Below, one piece after another: positions 34,463 through 44,492 of a stretch of DNA of 64,000 nt; position 1 is the first letter of the stretch, and each line of letters begins with the position of its first letter. The notes beneath the pieces were generated by a model that was not told the DNA's origin, ran no database searches, and worked only from the letters and a program-made list of their open reading frames with translations. The translations under genes and the position numbers were made by a program. This stretch comes from Pseudaeromonas sp041441555 (GTDB lineage: Bacteria > Pseudomonadota > Gammaproteobacteria > Enterobacterales > Aeromonadaceae): NCBI GenBank assembly GCA_041441555.1, contig JASDSW010000035.1:1-64000 (forward strand), in the 5' to 3' direction.

Positions 34463-35014
34463 TCAAGAGCGGCGTTCGGCTCCAAGAATTTCCAACCGCA
34501 CCAGGGGCATGGGTTCTTGGCGAGGGCAGGGGAGCCAGATGGTACGAAATGTTCGGGTTTGATCCTGTCGGAGGTAACTCTCCGGCAACCGATACTCGGC
34601 CTGCCAGAAAGGAGTCTCCTGCTGGCTGAGCTGAGCACCTTGGGCTGAGTAGAAGGTGAGGCGCCCCTGAACTCGAACCACGCTGCCGGAGGCCAGATTA
34701 GTCACCTCCACCGTCAACCCCAGTTGATCGCCCTCGCGCACCTGCTGGAGCAGATGCACCTTCACCCCGGAGGCGGCGGCCGTATGCAGCAGGGCCGGAT
34801 CGGCCAGCACCTGGGCGCCTAATTGCGTCACATCCCCTCGGCTTTGTGGCTGCGTTGGCTTGGCGGCCGAGGCTTCGAGTACGTAGTGCCAGGTAAAGTC
34901 ATCTTCGATCTGGATGAGACGGCCATCGGGCAGAGGAGTCTGTGCCAGGGGGGCTGCTTGTCCCAGAGTCGAAAATAGCGATGCTGCCAGCAGAAGATAG
35001 GGTTTATTTTTCAT
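34463..35014 (-). CDS. DUF3157 exported protein
   Basis: 183 residues from ATG at 35014 (MKNKPYLLLAASLFSTLGQA), where a signal peptide with an Ala-X-Ala-type end is visible. The longer frame to 35182 lacks the signal peptide at its start. The mature part begins APLAQTPLPDGRLIQIEDDF, a pattern found in DUF3157 proteins, and contains a strand-rich C-terminal domain (LGLTVEVTNLASGSVVRVQG and following). It is probably periplasmic. The function is unknown. It is divergent from the thi operon. Confidence 0.7.
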   Translation of the reverse strand: MKNKPYLLLAASLFSTLGQAAPLAQTPLPDGRLIQIEDDFTWHYVLEASAAKPTQPQSRGDVTQLGAQVLADPALLHTAAASGVKVHLLQQVREGDQLGLTVEVTNLASGSVVRVQGRLTFYSAQGAQLSQQETPFWQAEYRLPESYLRQDQTRTFRTIWLPCPRQEPMPLVRLEILGAERRS

Positions 35015-35127
35015 TGGCCGCTCTCTTGTGCCATAAAAATTTATCTTCCTAGTATATCGCCGCGATGAGTGGCGAGTCATGCCTGATCGTACGGTCAGTG
35101 CCTCACCAGCCACCGTTGTCGCAGGGC

Positions 35128-35157
35128 TTGTTATCGGCCGCGAGTTCACGGCATACT
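35128..35157 (+). promoter_or_regulatory. Candidate promoter of the thi operon
   Basis: TTGTTA (35128-35133) and CATACT (35152-35157) are separated by 18 bp. Transcription would start near 35164, immediately before the first base pair of the TPP riboswitch. That position supports the call. Confidence 0.5.
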
Positions 35158-35165
35158 GCGGCCAT

Positions 35166-35250
35166 CTTGTCGGAGTGCCCAACTGGGCTGAGACCGTTAA
35201 TTCGGGATCCGTTGAACCTGATCAGGCTAGAACCTGCGAAGGGAAACAAG
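35166..35250 (+). ncRNA. TPP riboswitch (THI element)
   Basis: The closing stem P1 is CTTGT (35166-35170) with ACAAG (35246-35250). Inside are the conserved GGAGTGCCC, CTGAGA (within GGGCTGAGACC) and AACCTGATC...CTGCGAAGGGAA sequences that bind thiamine pyrophosphate. It lies 175 bp upstream of thiC on the coding strand. The leader after it (35251-35424) lacks an obvious terminator, so control may act on translation initiation. Confidence 0.95.
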
Positions 35251-35424
35251 AGTAAGGCCAGCGTGTTGAACATTGGAACCATCAGCCATTCGACTGACTC
35301 TCCGGATGTTCCGACCATGCCGCAACCGCACCTCGGTTGATATCTGCCGCTCGCAGATTGTTACTCCTGCCAACGCCACTCCAGACAAGCAAATCACGCC
35401 ACTTCATCAAAGGTGAATTTTGCT

Positions 35425-37325
<1,901 letters not shown>

Positions 37326-37329
<4 letters not shown>

Positions 37330-38939
37330 ATCGGTTTGACGATCACCGAAATTCGGTCGGCACCGCTGCGCGCCCCATCGTCTGGTCGGTCGCCGGCTCG
37401 GACAGCGGCGGCGGGGCGGGCCTGCAGGCCGATCTGCTGACCTGTCATGATTTGGGGGCTCATGGGTGCAGTGTGGTATCGGCGGTGACGGCACAAAACT
37501 CCTGCGCCGTGCGGGCCGTCGAGGCCGTCTCGTTGCCGCAGTTTGTCGCACAGCTCCAGGCCCTGCGCGAAGATCTGCCCGCCACGGCCATCAAGATTGG
37601 TCTGCTGCCCCGCGCCAGTCATCTGGTGGCGTTGGCCGAGCAGTTGGCTCTATTACGCGCAGCACCCACCAAGACTCCCTTTGTCATCTACGATCCCGTG
37701 GCCATCGCCAGCACTGGGCACACCATGGCGGATGATGATCTGCTGCCGAGCATCGAGAGGCTCTTTCCCCACCTCGATCTGCTGACACCCAATGGCGATG
37801 AGTTGCACCGGCTGACTGGCATTGCACCCACCTCGGCGGCCACGCTCATCGCGGCGGTGCAACAACTGCTGGCGCGCGGCGTTCGCGCCGTGCTGGTCAA
37901 GGGGGGGCACTTGAGCTGGCAGGGCGAGGCTTGCCTCGATTATTTCAGTGATGGTACCCGCAGCTTCTGGTTGAGTGCTCCGCGCCTGGCCACGCGTCAC
38001 GGTCACGGCACCGGTTGCTGTTACGCCTCGGCCATCGCCGCCTTGGTGGCTCAGCAGTATGAGATTCAGGATGCCATCACGCTGGCGCGGGCTTATCTAC
38101 AGCAGGGACTGGCGGCGGCCTATCCGTTAGGCGAGGGGGCTGGCCCCATTGCCCATCTGGGGTGGCCTCGCGATCTTGCTCACTTCCCGCGCGTGGTTCT
38201 GCCGGGGAGTTCGGAGGCCATGGCGCTCAAGCTGTTTCCCGAGACGTCCCCTGTTGCCGCCTGTTATCCAACGGCGCCTTTTGCTTCTTGCCCCGCGCCG
38301 TTGGGGCTCTATCCGGTGGTTGATTCGGTGGCGTGGCTGGAAAAACTGCTGCGCTGGGGTGTTCGCACCTTGCAGTTGCGCATCAAAAACCCGGATCAAC
38401 CGGATCTGGAGCAGCAGATCGTGCAGGCAGTAGCGTTGGGGCGCCGCTATGAGGCCCGCCTGTTCATCAACGACCATTGGCAGGCGGCCATCCGCCACGG
38501 CGCTTATGGTGTCCACCTGGGACAGGAGGATCTGCAAAGCGCCGATCTAGGGGCCATTCAACGGGCCGGCCTGCGGTTGGGTCTTTCGACCCATGGTTAC
38601 CATGAGATCGCCCGCGCCCTGCCGCTGCAGCCCTCATACCTGGCGCTGGGTCATATATTCCCAACCCGGACCAAGCAGATGCCCTCGGCACCGCAGGGGG
38701 TGGCGCGTCTGCAGGACTATGTTGGGCTGTTGGCGGCGTACCCAACGGTGGCCATCGGCGGCATTCAGGGGGAGCGGGTGGCCCAGGTTTTGGCGACCGG
38801 CGTGGGCTCGGTGGCACTAGTCACCGCCATCACCGAGGCCGCCGATCCGCACGGGATGACGCTGGCGCTGCTGGCCCAGGTGGGCGCCGGGGCGGATGAG
38901 TCAGCCCCCATGTGGGCTTTGGAGGTGGCAGATGTCTGA
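37326..38939 (+). CDS. thiDE: Fused HMP-P kinase / thiamine-phosphate synthase (ThiD-ThiE)
   Basis: 537 residues. Residues 15-275 are a ribokinase-type ThiD (SVAGSDSGGGAGLQADLL, DPVAIASTGH, LVKGGH, and the anion-hole motif HGTGCCYASAI). After a linker, residues 315-520 are ThiE, a TIM barrel with LYPVVDS, LQLRIK, FINDHWQAAIRHGAYGVHLGQ and LGHIFPTRTKQ. The protein should phosphorylate HMP-P and join it to thiazole phosphate to make thiamine phosphate. In E. coli the two are separate genes. It overlaps thiC and thiF. Confidence 0.93.
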
Positions 38940-39756
38940 GCTCTCATGTGATGCGATGGGGTCGCTCGATGATTCAAGCTGGCTGCGCTACGGCCGTCAG
39001 CTGCTGTTGCCGGAATTGGGTGAAGCCGGCCAGCGGCGTATACAAGACTCCCGGGTGTTGATCGTCGGTCTCGGTGGGCTGGGTAGTCCGGTGGCGCTCT
39101 ATCTGGCGGCTGCCGGAGTGGGGCAGCTGTGGCTGAGCGATGGTGATGTGTTGGAGCTGAGTAATCTGCAGCGGCAGATCCTCTATACCAGTGCCGATTG
39201 CGGCAAGGCTAAGGGCGAACTGGCGGTGCGCCAGTTGCGGCAGTTAAACCCGCAGGTCTCCATCCAGGCGGTGGCAGCCTTGGGGGAGGAGAACTGGTCG
39301 ATGCTTCTGCAGCCTGATGGAGTGCCGGTCGATCTGGTACTGGATTGCTCGGATAACATGGTTACTCGCCAGTTGGTCAATCGCGCCTGCGTAGCGCGGC
39401 AGATCCCACTTCTGAGCGCCGCCGTCTCGGGTTGGCAGGGGACTCTGGCGCTGTTTGATTTTCGTGGTCCGCGTGCTCAATCCCATGGTTGTCAACCCCA
39501 TGGGTGCTATCACTGCCTCTATCCGACCCAGCAGGAGCCGTCCTTGAGCTGTGCGACGGCGGGGGTGCTGGGGCCTGCCGCCGGTGTCATCGGCAGTCTG
39601 CAAGCGCTGGAAGCGCTGAAGTTTCTGGCGGGGATGAAAACACCGGCTCTGGGCCGACTCAGCCTGTTCGATGCCCTGCAGGGGAGCTGGCGCCAGCTGC
39701 GGCTGACGGTCGATCCTGGCTGCCGGGTTTGTGCTCATGAGGAGGAACTGGGATGA
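38932..39756 (+). CDS. thiF: ThiS adenylyltransferase ThiF
   Basis: 274 residues from ATG at 38932 (MSELSCDAM), overlapping thiDE by 8 bp. An E1-like Rossmann domain is visible: VLIVGLGGLGSPVALYLAAAG, DGDVLELSNLQRQILY and DCSDNMVTRQLVN. Zinc-binding cysteines lie in CYHCLYP and near the C-terminus in CRVCAHEE. It adenylates the ThiS C-terminus for sulfur transfer. Confidence 0.93.
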   Translation: MSELSCDAMGSLDDSSWLRYGRQLLLPELGEAGQRRIQDSRVLIVGLGGLGSPVALYLAAAGVGQLWLSDGDVLELSNLQRQILYTSADCGKAKGELAVRQLRQLNPQVSIQAVAALGEENWSMLLQPDGVPVDLVLDCSDNMVTRQLVNRACVARQIPLLSAAVSGWQGTLALFDFRGPRAQSHGCQPHGCYHCLYPTQQEPSLSCATAGVLGPAAGVIGSLQALEALKFLAGMKTPALGRLSLFDALQGSWRQLRLTVDPGCRVCAHEEELG

Positions 39757-39772
39757 ATGGGGAGAAACAAGA

Positions 39773-40021
39773 ATGAGCTTTTTGTTCAACGGAGAGCGCC
39801 GCGAGTGGTCGGCCGGGCTGTCGGTGCTGCAACTGCTGCTACACGAAGGGTATGGCGTACCTTCGGCGCCCACCACAGCGTCGACAACGGCGCCGGAGAG
39901 TGTACGACTGGGAATTGCCGTGGCCATCAACGAACAGGTCTTGCCCCGCTCCAGCTGGGTCAGTCGCCAGATCGCCCGTGATGAGCGGGTAGAACTATTT
40001 CAAGCCATTGCCGGAGGTTGA
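39773..40021 (+). CDS. thiS: Sulfur carrier protein ThiS (with internal insertion)
   Basis: 82 residues from ATG at 39773; typical ThiS is about 66. The beta-grasp framework is present: SFLFNGERREW, then VAINEQVLPRSSWVSRQI, RVELFQAIAGG, with the essential C-terminal Gly-Gly. Between helix 1 and the next strand there is a Ser/Thr/Ala/Pro stretch (VPSAPTTASTTAPES) of about 15 residues not seen in ordinary ThiS. The carrier donates sulfur as thiocarboxylate to ThiG. Confidence 0.88.
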   Translation: MSFLFNGERREWSAGLSVLQLLLHEGYGVPSAPTTASTTAPESVRLGIAVAINEQVLPRSSWVSRQIARDERVELFQAIAGG

Positions 40022-40023
40022 GG

Positions 40024-40830
40024 ATGAATACTCTTTTTCACACGGAGCCGTTACAGATTGCCGATCGGCAGTTTACCTCCCGCTTATTGACCGGGACTGG
40101 CAAGTTCTCTTCGGCTCAGGTGATGGCGGCGGCAATCCAGGCCTCCGGCTCCGAATTGGCCACCATGGCGCTGCGCCGGGTGCGCCTGAATGGGCCCGAT
40201 GAGCAGATCCTGGCTCCCTTGCAGCAGCTTGGGGTGCATTTGCTGCCAAATACCTCGGGGGCCCGCACCGCCGAGGAGGCTATCTATGCCGCGCAGCTGG
40301 CGCGCGAGGCGTTGGGTACCTCCTGGCTGAAGCTGGAGATCCATCCGGACGCCCGCTATCTGATGCCAGATCCCATCGAGACGCTCAAGGCCGCCGAGCG
40401 ACTGGTGCGTGAAGGTTTCGTCGTGCTGCCCTACTGTGGGGCCGATCCCATGCTCTGCAAGCGGCTCGAAGAGGTGGGCTGTGCCGCCGTGATGCCGCTG
40501 GGGGCGGCCATCGGCTCCAATCAGGGGCTCAGTACGCGGGAGATGCTGAAGATCATCATCGAGCAGGCCAACGTGCCCGTGGTGGTCGATGCCGGGATTG
40601 GCGCCCCCTCCCATGCCGCCGAGGCGATGGAGTTGGGGGCCGATGCGGTGCTGGTCAATACCGCCATCGCGGTAGCGGCCGAGCCGGTGGCGATGGCGCA
40701 TGCCTTCCGGCTGGCCGTGGAGGCGGGCCGTCTGGCCTATCAGGCTGGCATGGCGGCTCGTCGCGTGCAGGCTTCGGCCTCCAGCCCATTGAGCGCCTTT
40801 CTAGCCACTCTGGATGCGGAGGTCTCATGA
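40024..40830 (+). CDS. thiG: Thiazole synthase ThiG
   Basis: 268 residues from ATG at 40024, with GGAGG upstream; a TTG at 40018 is in frame. TIM-barrel motifs include RLLTGTGKFSS, LLPNTSGARTAEEA, WLKLEIHPDARYLMPDP (Schiff-base Lys), VLPYCGADPMLCKRLE, PLGAAIGSNQG and VDAGIGAPSHA. It forms the thiazole ring from DXP, ThiS-thiocarboxylate and dehydroglycine. Its stop overlaps thiH by 4 bp. Confidence 0.96.
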   Translation: MNTLFHTEPLQIADRQFTSRLLTGTGKFSSAQVMAAAIQASGSELATMALRRVRLNGPDEQILAPLQQLGVHLLPNTSGARTAEEAIYAAQLAREALGTSWLKLEIHPDARYLMPDPIETLKAAERLVREGFVVLPYCGADPMLCKRLEEVGCAAVMPLGAAIGSNQGLSTREMLKIIIEQANVPVVVDAGIGAPSHAAEAMELGADAVLVNTAIAVAAEPVAMAHAFRLAVEAGRLAYQAGMAARRVQASASSPLSAFLATLDAEVS

Positions 40831-41960
40831 GTTTTTACGACCACTGGCTGCGGCTCGATTGGTCCCAGCTGCAGCGCCAGATCGCGGCAAGCACCGCCTC
40901 GGATGTGGAGAGTGCCCTGCAGGCCTCTCGACCGAGCGTGAGCGATTTTGCCGCGCTGATCTCCAAGGCTGCCGAGCCCTATCTAGCCGTCATGGCCGAG
41001 CGGGCGCAGCAGTTGACGCGACAACGCTTCGGGCAGGGTGTGAGTATGTATCTGCCGCTCTATCTGACCAATCTGTGTGCCAACGATTGCAGCTACTGTG
41101 GTTTTTCCATGAGCAACAAGCTCAAGCGCAAGGTTCTGACGGAGGCCGAGGCTATTGCCGAGTGCGAGGTGATCCGCCAGATGGGTTACGAGAGCCTGTT
41201 GCTGGTGACGGGCGAGCACGAGAGCAAGGGGGGAATGGAGTACTTCCGGCGCATGCTGCCGGCGGTTCGTCCCTATGCCGCCTACCTGATGATGGAGGTG
41301 CAACCGCTGGCGACGGCGGAGTACCGCGAGTTGATCGGGTTGGGGCTCGACGCCGTCATGGTCTATCAGGAGAGCTATCATCAGCCGACCTATGCGCAGC
41401 ACCATCTGCGGGGCAAGAAGCAGGACATGCGCTGGCGCATGGAGACGCCGGATCGACTGGGAGAGGCGGGGATCGACAAGATGGGGCTGGGTGCCTTGCT
41501 GGGGTTGGCCGATTGGCGGGCGGATTCGCTGATGTTGGCTCATCACCTGAGTTACCTGCGCAAGCGCTACTGGAAGAGTCGTTATTCGTTGTCGTTTCCG
41601 CGCCTGCGCCCCTGCACGGGTGGCTTCAGTCCAACTCATCCGCTGACGGATCGGCAACTGGTGCAACTGATCTGTGCCTGGCGGCTGTTTGATCCCGAGC
41701 TGGAGCTGTCGCTCTCGACCCGGGAGTCGGCATCCTTTCGCGATGCGGTGATCCCGCTGGGGATCACCAGCGTCAGCGCGGCTTCCAGTACCCAGCCGGG
41801 CGGGTACGCGAGCCCACAGCGCGAACTGGAGCAGTTCACCATCCACGATGATCGACCGGTACAGCAGGTGGCGGATGCCATCCGGGCGCGAGGTCTGGAG
41901 GTGATCTGGCATGAGGCTGGCTCGCGAGCCTGGGGAACCGAGCAAGGCCTGCGCGGCTGA
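40827..41960 (+). CDS. thiH: 2-iminoacetate synthase ThiH (tyrosine lyase)
   Basis: 377 residues. The radical-SAM cluster motif is CANDCSYCGFSM (CxxxCxxC) near residues 87-95. The C-terminal part has LSLSTRESASFRDAVIPLG and SAASSTQPGGY. It cleaves tyrosine to dehydroglycine and p-cresol, supplying the glycine-imine for ThiG. Use of ThiH rather than the oxygen-dependent ThiO suits a facultative anaerobe. It is last in the operon and is followed by a terminator at 42031. Confidence 0.96.
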   Translation: MSFYDHWLRLDWSQLQRQIAASTASDVESALQASRPSVSDFAALISKAAEPYLAVMAERAQQLTRQRFGQGVSMYLPLYLTNLCANDCSYCGFSMSNKLKRKVLTEAEAIAECEVIRQMGYESLLLVTGEHESKGGMEYFRRMLPAVRPYAAYLMMEVQPLATAEYRELIGLGLDAVMVYQESYHQPTYAQHHLRGKKQDMRWRMETPDRLGEAGIDKMGLGALLGLADWRADSLMLAHHLSYLRKRYWKSRYSLSFPRLRPCTGGFSPTHPLTDRQLVQLICAWRLFDPELELSLSTRESASFRDAVIPLGITSVSAASSTQPGGYASPQRELEQFTIHDDRPVQQVADAIRARGLEVIWHEAGSRAWGTEQGLRG

Positions 41961-41975
41961 AGCGAATGGACCAGT

Positions 41976-41988
41976 TTGCAAAATGCAA
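41976..41988. promoter_or_regulatory. LuxO-like box 1 upstream of the STAS operon
   Basis: TTGCAAAATGCAA is an exact match to the LuxO recognition pattern TTGCA-W3-TGCAA known from Vibrio. Its centre is about 135 bp before the predicted sigma-54 start near 42117, a normal enhancer position. Confidence 0.65.
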
Positions 41989-42005
41989 GAGTGACGCATG
42001 TCGTC

Positions 42006-42018
42006 TCGCAATTTGCAG
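42006..42018. promoter_or_regulatory. LuxO-like box 2 upstream of the STAS operon
   Basis: TCGCAATTTGCAG matches 11 of 13 positions of TTGCA-W3-TGCAA. Its centre is 30 bp (about three helical turns) from box 1 and about 105 bp from the predicted start. Confidence 0.55.
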
Positions 42019-42030
42019 AGCGATCTCGGT

Positions 42031-42056
42031 AAAAGGCCTCATAAGAGGCCTTTTTT
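42031..42056 (+). terminator. Rho-independent terminator after thiH
   Basis: AAAAGGCCTC (42031-42040) and GAGGCCTTTT (42045-42054) around ATAA, ending in six T in total. It insulates the thi operon from the STAS operon. Confidence 0.92.
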
Positions 42057-42090
42057 GTGGTCGATTGGAAGGAAAACTCGGCTTTGGGGC

Positions 42091-42106
42091 TGGCACGACC
42101 TATGCA
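42091..42106 (+). promoter_or_regulatory. Sigma-54 promoter of the STAS/RsbW-like operon
   Basis: TGGCACGACCTATGCA carries the -24 GG (42092-42093) and -12 GC (42104-42105) with the required 10 bp between them, inside a good TGGCAC-N5-wTGCA context. A start near 42117 would be 22 nt before the ATG at 42139. Confidence 0.8.
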
Positions 42107-42138
42107 ATGGCACCGTAGGCGCATCGCGGAGGTCTATC

Positions 42139-42483
42139 ATGAAACACCAGCTATCGACGCTCGGCCAGACTCGACTCCTGACGCTGCAGGGGGAGCTGGA
42201 TGCATTAGCCTGTGACGATCTGACCCCGGTGCTGGAGCAGATGCCCGGAGAGTATCAGGACGTGTTGGTGGACTTGACTGCCGTACCCTTTATCGACTCC
42301 TCCGGGATTGGCGCCCTGATTTTCCTCTATAAACGCCTGGCCGATCATGGCTGTTATCTGCACCTGGTCTGCCAACCCGGTCAGCCCCGGGAGTTGCTGC
42401 GGCTATTGCATATCGATCGCAGTGTGCCTTGTTATAGCAGCCAGGCGGATTATCTCAGTGGCATCACGGACGGCACCCTATGA
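42139..42483 (+). CDS. STAS-domain anti-sigma factor antagonist-like protein
   Basis: 114 residues from ATG at 42139, with CGGAGG upstream. The whole protein is a STAS domain: LLTLQGELDALACDDLTPVL, DVLVDLTAVPFIDSSGIGAL and LHLVCQPGQPRELLRLL. Ser55 in DSSGIG matches the residue phosphorylated in SpoIIAA. It should be phosphorylated by the kinase encoded next (4-bp overlap), forming a partner switch like RsbV/RsbW or HsbA-type systems. The operon has a sigma-54 promoter and LuxO-like boxes. The final target is not visible. Confidence 0.88.
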   Translation: MKHQLSTLGQTRLLTLQGELDALACDDLTPVLEQMPGEYQDVLVDLTAVPFIDSSGIGALIFLYKRLADHGCYLHLVCQPGQPRELLRLLHIDRSVPCYSSQADYLSGITDGTL

Positions 42484-42956
42484 GGCGTCTCCCTCCACCG
42501 AATGGCTCGGAGGAACCCTGGCTTAGCGGCCTGGCGCCGGTGAGCTGGCAGTTTAGTGGGGAAGCGAGCCTAGTGGGATGTCGCCGGATGCGGACGGCTC
42601 TGGCTGAGGCACTGCAGGCCCTGGCGCTGACGGATGAGACCCGTCAGGCGCTGTTGCTCGGTGTCACCGAGCTGGCCACCAATGTGGTTTGCCACTCGTC
42701 GCCACCGGCGGAGCGATTATTCATGGTGATCCGGCAACGTGGCGGGCGGCGATGGTTGGAGTTACGAGACGATGGTGCTCCGTTTGATCCGATACTGCAT
42801 AGCCTGGGTGAGCGCTCGGCCCTGGGGCGAGCGTTGGGTTGTTCCGGTTATGGACTGAAACTGGTGGCCCATCTGCTTCCCGCGCTGCGCTACCAGCGCC
42901 TGGCCGAGGCCAATTGCTATCGGGTGCCACTTCCCTGCGTTTGTGCGCAATCTTGA
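42480..42956 (+). CDS. RsbW-like serine kinase / anti-sigma factor (HATPase_c_2)
   Basis: 158 residues, overlapping the STAS gene by 4 bp. The GHKL ATPase fold shows the N-box GVTELATNVVCHS (E64, N67), the G1 region LELRDDGAPFDP near residues 93-104 and the G2 turn GYGLKLVAHLLP. Such proteins phosphorylate the STAS partner and bind a sigma factor or another output protein. No sigma factor gene and no PP2C phosphatase is adjacent. It precedes the LuxO-like gene by about 100 bp. Confidence 0.85.
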   Translation: MRRLPPPNGSEEPWLSGLAPVSWQFSGEASLVGCRRMRTALAEALQALALTDETRQALLLGVTELATNVVCHSSPPAERLFMVIRQRGGRRWLELRDDGAPFDPILHSLGERSALGRALGCSGYGLKLVAHLLPALRYQRLAEANCYRVPLPCVCAQS

Positions 42957-43054
42957 TCTCATTAACACATGTGCAATATCTGAGGTCGCCTCCTTGTCCT
43001 TCCTGACGCGGTCTGTTAGACCCAATAGAGGAACTAATCGGCAGGAGAACGCGC

Positions 43055-44449
43055 GTGACTTCCTCTCGTCCTCTGATCTTTCTCGTCGAAGACAGCCTGA
43101 CGCTGGCGTTGCTGTACAAGGATTATCTGCGTAGTGAGCCTTTTGAGGTCGTTCATTTTGCGCAAGGATTACCGGTCCTTGAACAGCTGGAGAAGCAGCT
43201 ACCCCAGGTGGTCTTGCTGGATCTGGAGTTGCCCGATATTTCCGGCATGGAGATCTTGCGTTTCATCAATGAACGCCATATTCCCAGTACCGTGGTGGTG
43301 GTCACCGCTCATGGCTCGGTTGATGTGGCCGTTGAGGCGATGCGGCAGGGGGCTTTCGATTTTTTGACCAAACCCTTCGATGGCAAGCGGCTGTGTGCCA
43401 CGGCGCGCAACGCCGCCAAACACCAGCAGCTGACCTATCTGGTTGAAACTTATCGCGCTAATTACGATCGCAGCGAGTTCGGCGGTTTTCTCGGAAGCTC
43501 ACTGCCGATGCAGGGGGTTTACCACATGCTGGAGAGCGCGGCACCCAGCAAGGCGACGGTGTTCATCACCGGCGAGAGTGGCACGGGCAAGGAGGTGTGC
43601 GCCGAAACCCTTCATCGCCTGAGCCCCCGCCATGACAAGCCGCTGGTGGTGCTCAACTGTGCCGCTATTCCGCGGGATCTGATTGAGAGCGAGATCTTTG
43701 GTCACGTCAAAGGGGCCTTCACCGGCGCCCTGAGTGATCGGACCGGTGCCGCTACGCGCGCCGATGGCGGAACCCTGTTCCTCGATGAAATCTGCGAGAT
43801 GGAGCTGGATCTGCAGAGCAAGCTGCTGCGCTTCATCCAGACCGGCAGCTTTCAACGGGTCGGCGGCAGTCGGCTGGAAACGGTCAATGTGCGGTTTGTC
43901 TGTGCCACCAACCGGGATCCGCTGGCCGAGGTCAAGGCCGGACGCTTCCGGGAGGATCTCTACTATCGCCTGCATGTGATCCCGGTGGTGTTGCCACCGC
44001 TGCGGGAGCGGGGGGAGGATGTGCTGCAGATCGCCCGCCAGTTTTTGCGACAATTTTCAGCCGAAGAGGGCAAGCATTTCTTCGGCTTCAGTCATGAGGC
44101 CGAGATGATACTGCTGGACTATCCGTGGCCGGGCAACGTGCGGCAGTTGCAGAACGTGGTGCGTAATATCGTGGTGCTGCATGATGGCGAGCTGGTGCAA
44201 CCCAGCATGTTGCCTCCGCCCCTGAATCAACTGATCCCCTCCGAGCGTTTGGTGGATGCGCCGCCGCAGGTGGTCCTCTCGGCCGAATCCCCAATCCGTC
44301 CCATGTGGTTGGTGGAAAAGGAGACCATCGAGCATGCCATCACCCAGTGTGCCGGAAACATTCCACAAGCCGCATCGTTACTGGAGTTGAGCCCATCGAC
44401 CATCTATCGCAAGCGGTTGGCCTGGGGTGGTGAACCGCAATCGCAATAA
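43055..44449 (+). CDS. LuxO-like sigma-54-dependent response regulator
   Basis: 464 residues from GTG at 43055 with CAGGAG 7 bp upstream. Residues 5-120 are a receiver (FLVEDS, phospho-acceptor D56 in LLDLELPDISGM, FLTKPFD). Residues 145-375 are an AAA+ domain with Walker A GESGTGKE, sigma-54 contact loop GAFTGA and Walker B GGTLFLDEI. The C-terminal Fis-type HTH is NIPQAASLLELSPSTIYRKR. Segments such as GSSLPMQGVYHMLESAA, KEVCAETLHRLS and LLRFIQTGSFQRVGGS are strikingly like Vibrio LuxO. It could also be a paralogue serving the neighbouring kinase. Two predicted target promoters flank it. Confidence 0.9.
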   Translation: MTSSRPLIFLVEDSLTLALLYKDYLRSEPFEVVHFAQGLPVLEQLEKQLPQVVLLDLELPDISGMEILRFINERHIPSTVVVVTAHGSVDVAVEAMRQGAFDFLTKPFDGKRLCATARNAAKHQQLTYLVETYRANYDRSEFGGFLGSSLPMQGVYHMLESAAPSKATVFITGESGTGKEVCAETLHRLSPRHDKPLVVLNCAAIPRDLIESEIFGHVKGAFTGALSDRTGAATRADGGTLFLDEICEMELDLQSKLLRFIQTGSFQRVGGSRLETVNVRFVCATNRDPLAEVKAGRFREDLYYRLHVIPVVLPPLRERGEDVLQIARQFLRQFSAEEGKHFFGFSHEAEMILLDYPWPGNVRQLQNVVRNIVVLHDGELVQPSMLPPPLNQLIPSERLVDAPPQVVLSAESPIRPMWLVEKETIEHAITQCAGNIPQAASLLELSPSTIYRKRLAWGGEPQSQ

Positions 44450-44492
44450 ACCATCTCGCAATAAAACATCCACTGACGGCCAACGCCGATGC

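Noticed and set aside
41998..42138. Longer start for the STAS protein
   Set aside because: The upstream codons run through the thiH terminator and the sigma-54 promoter; ATG 42139 has a good ribosome-binding site.
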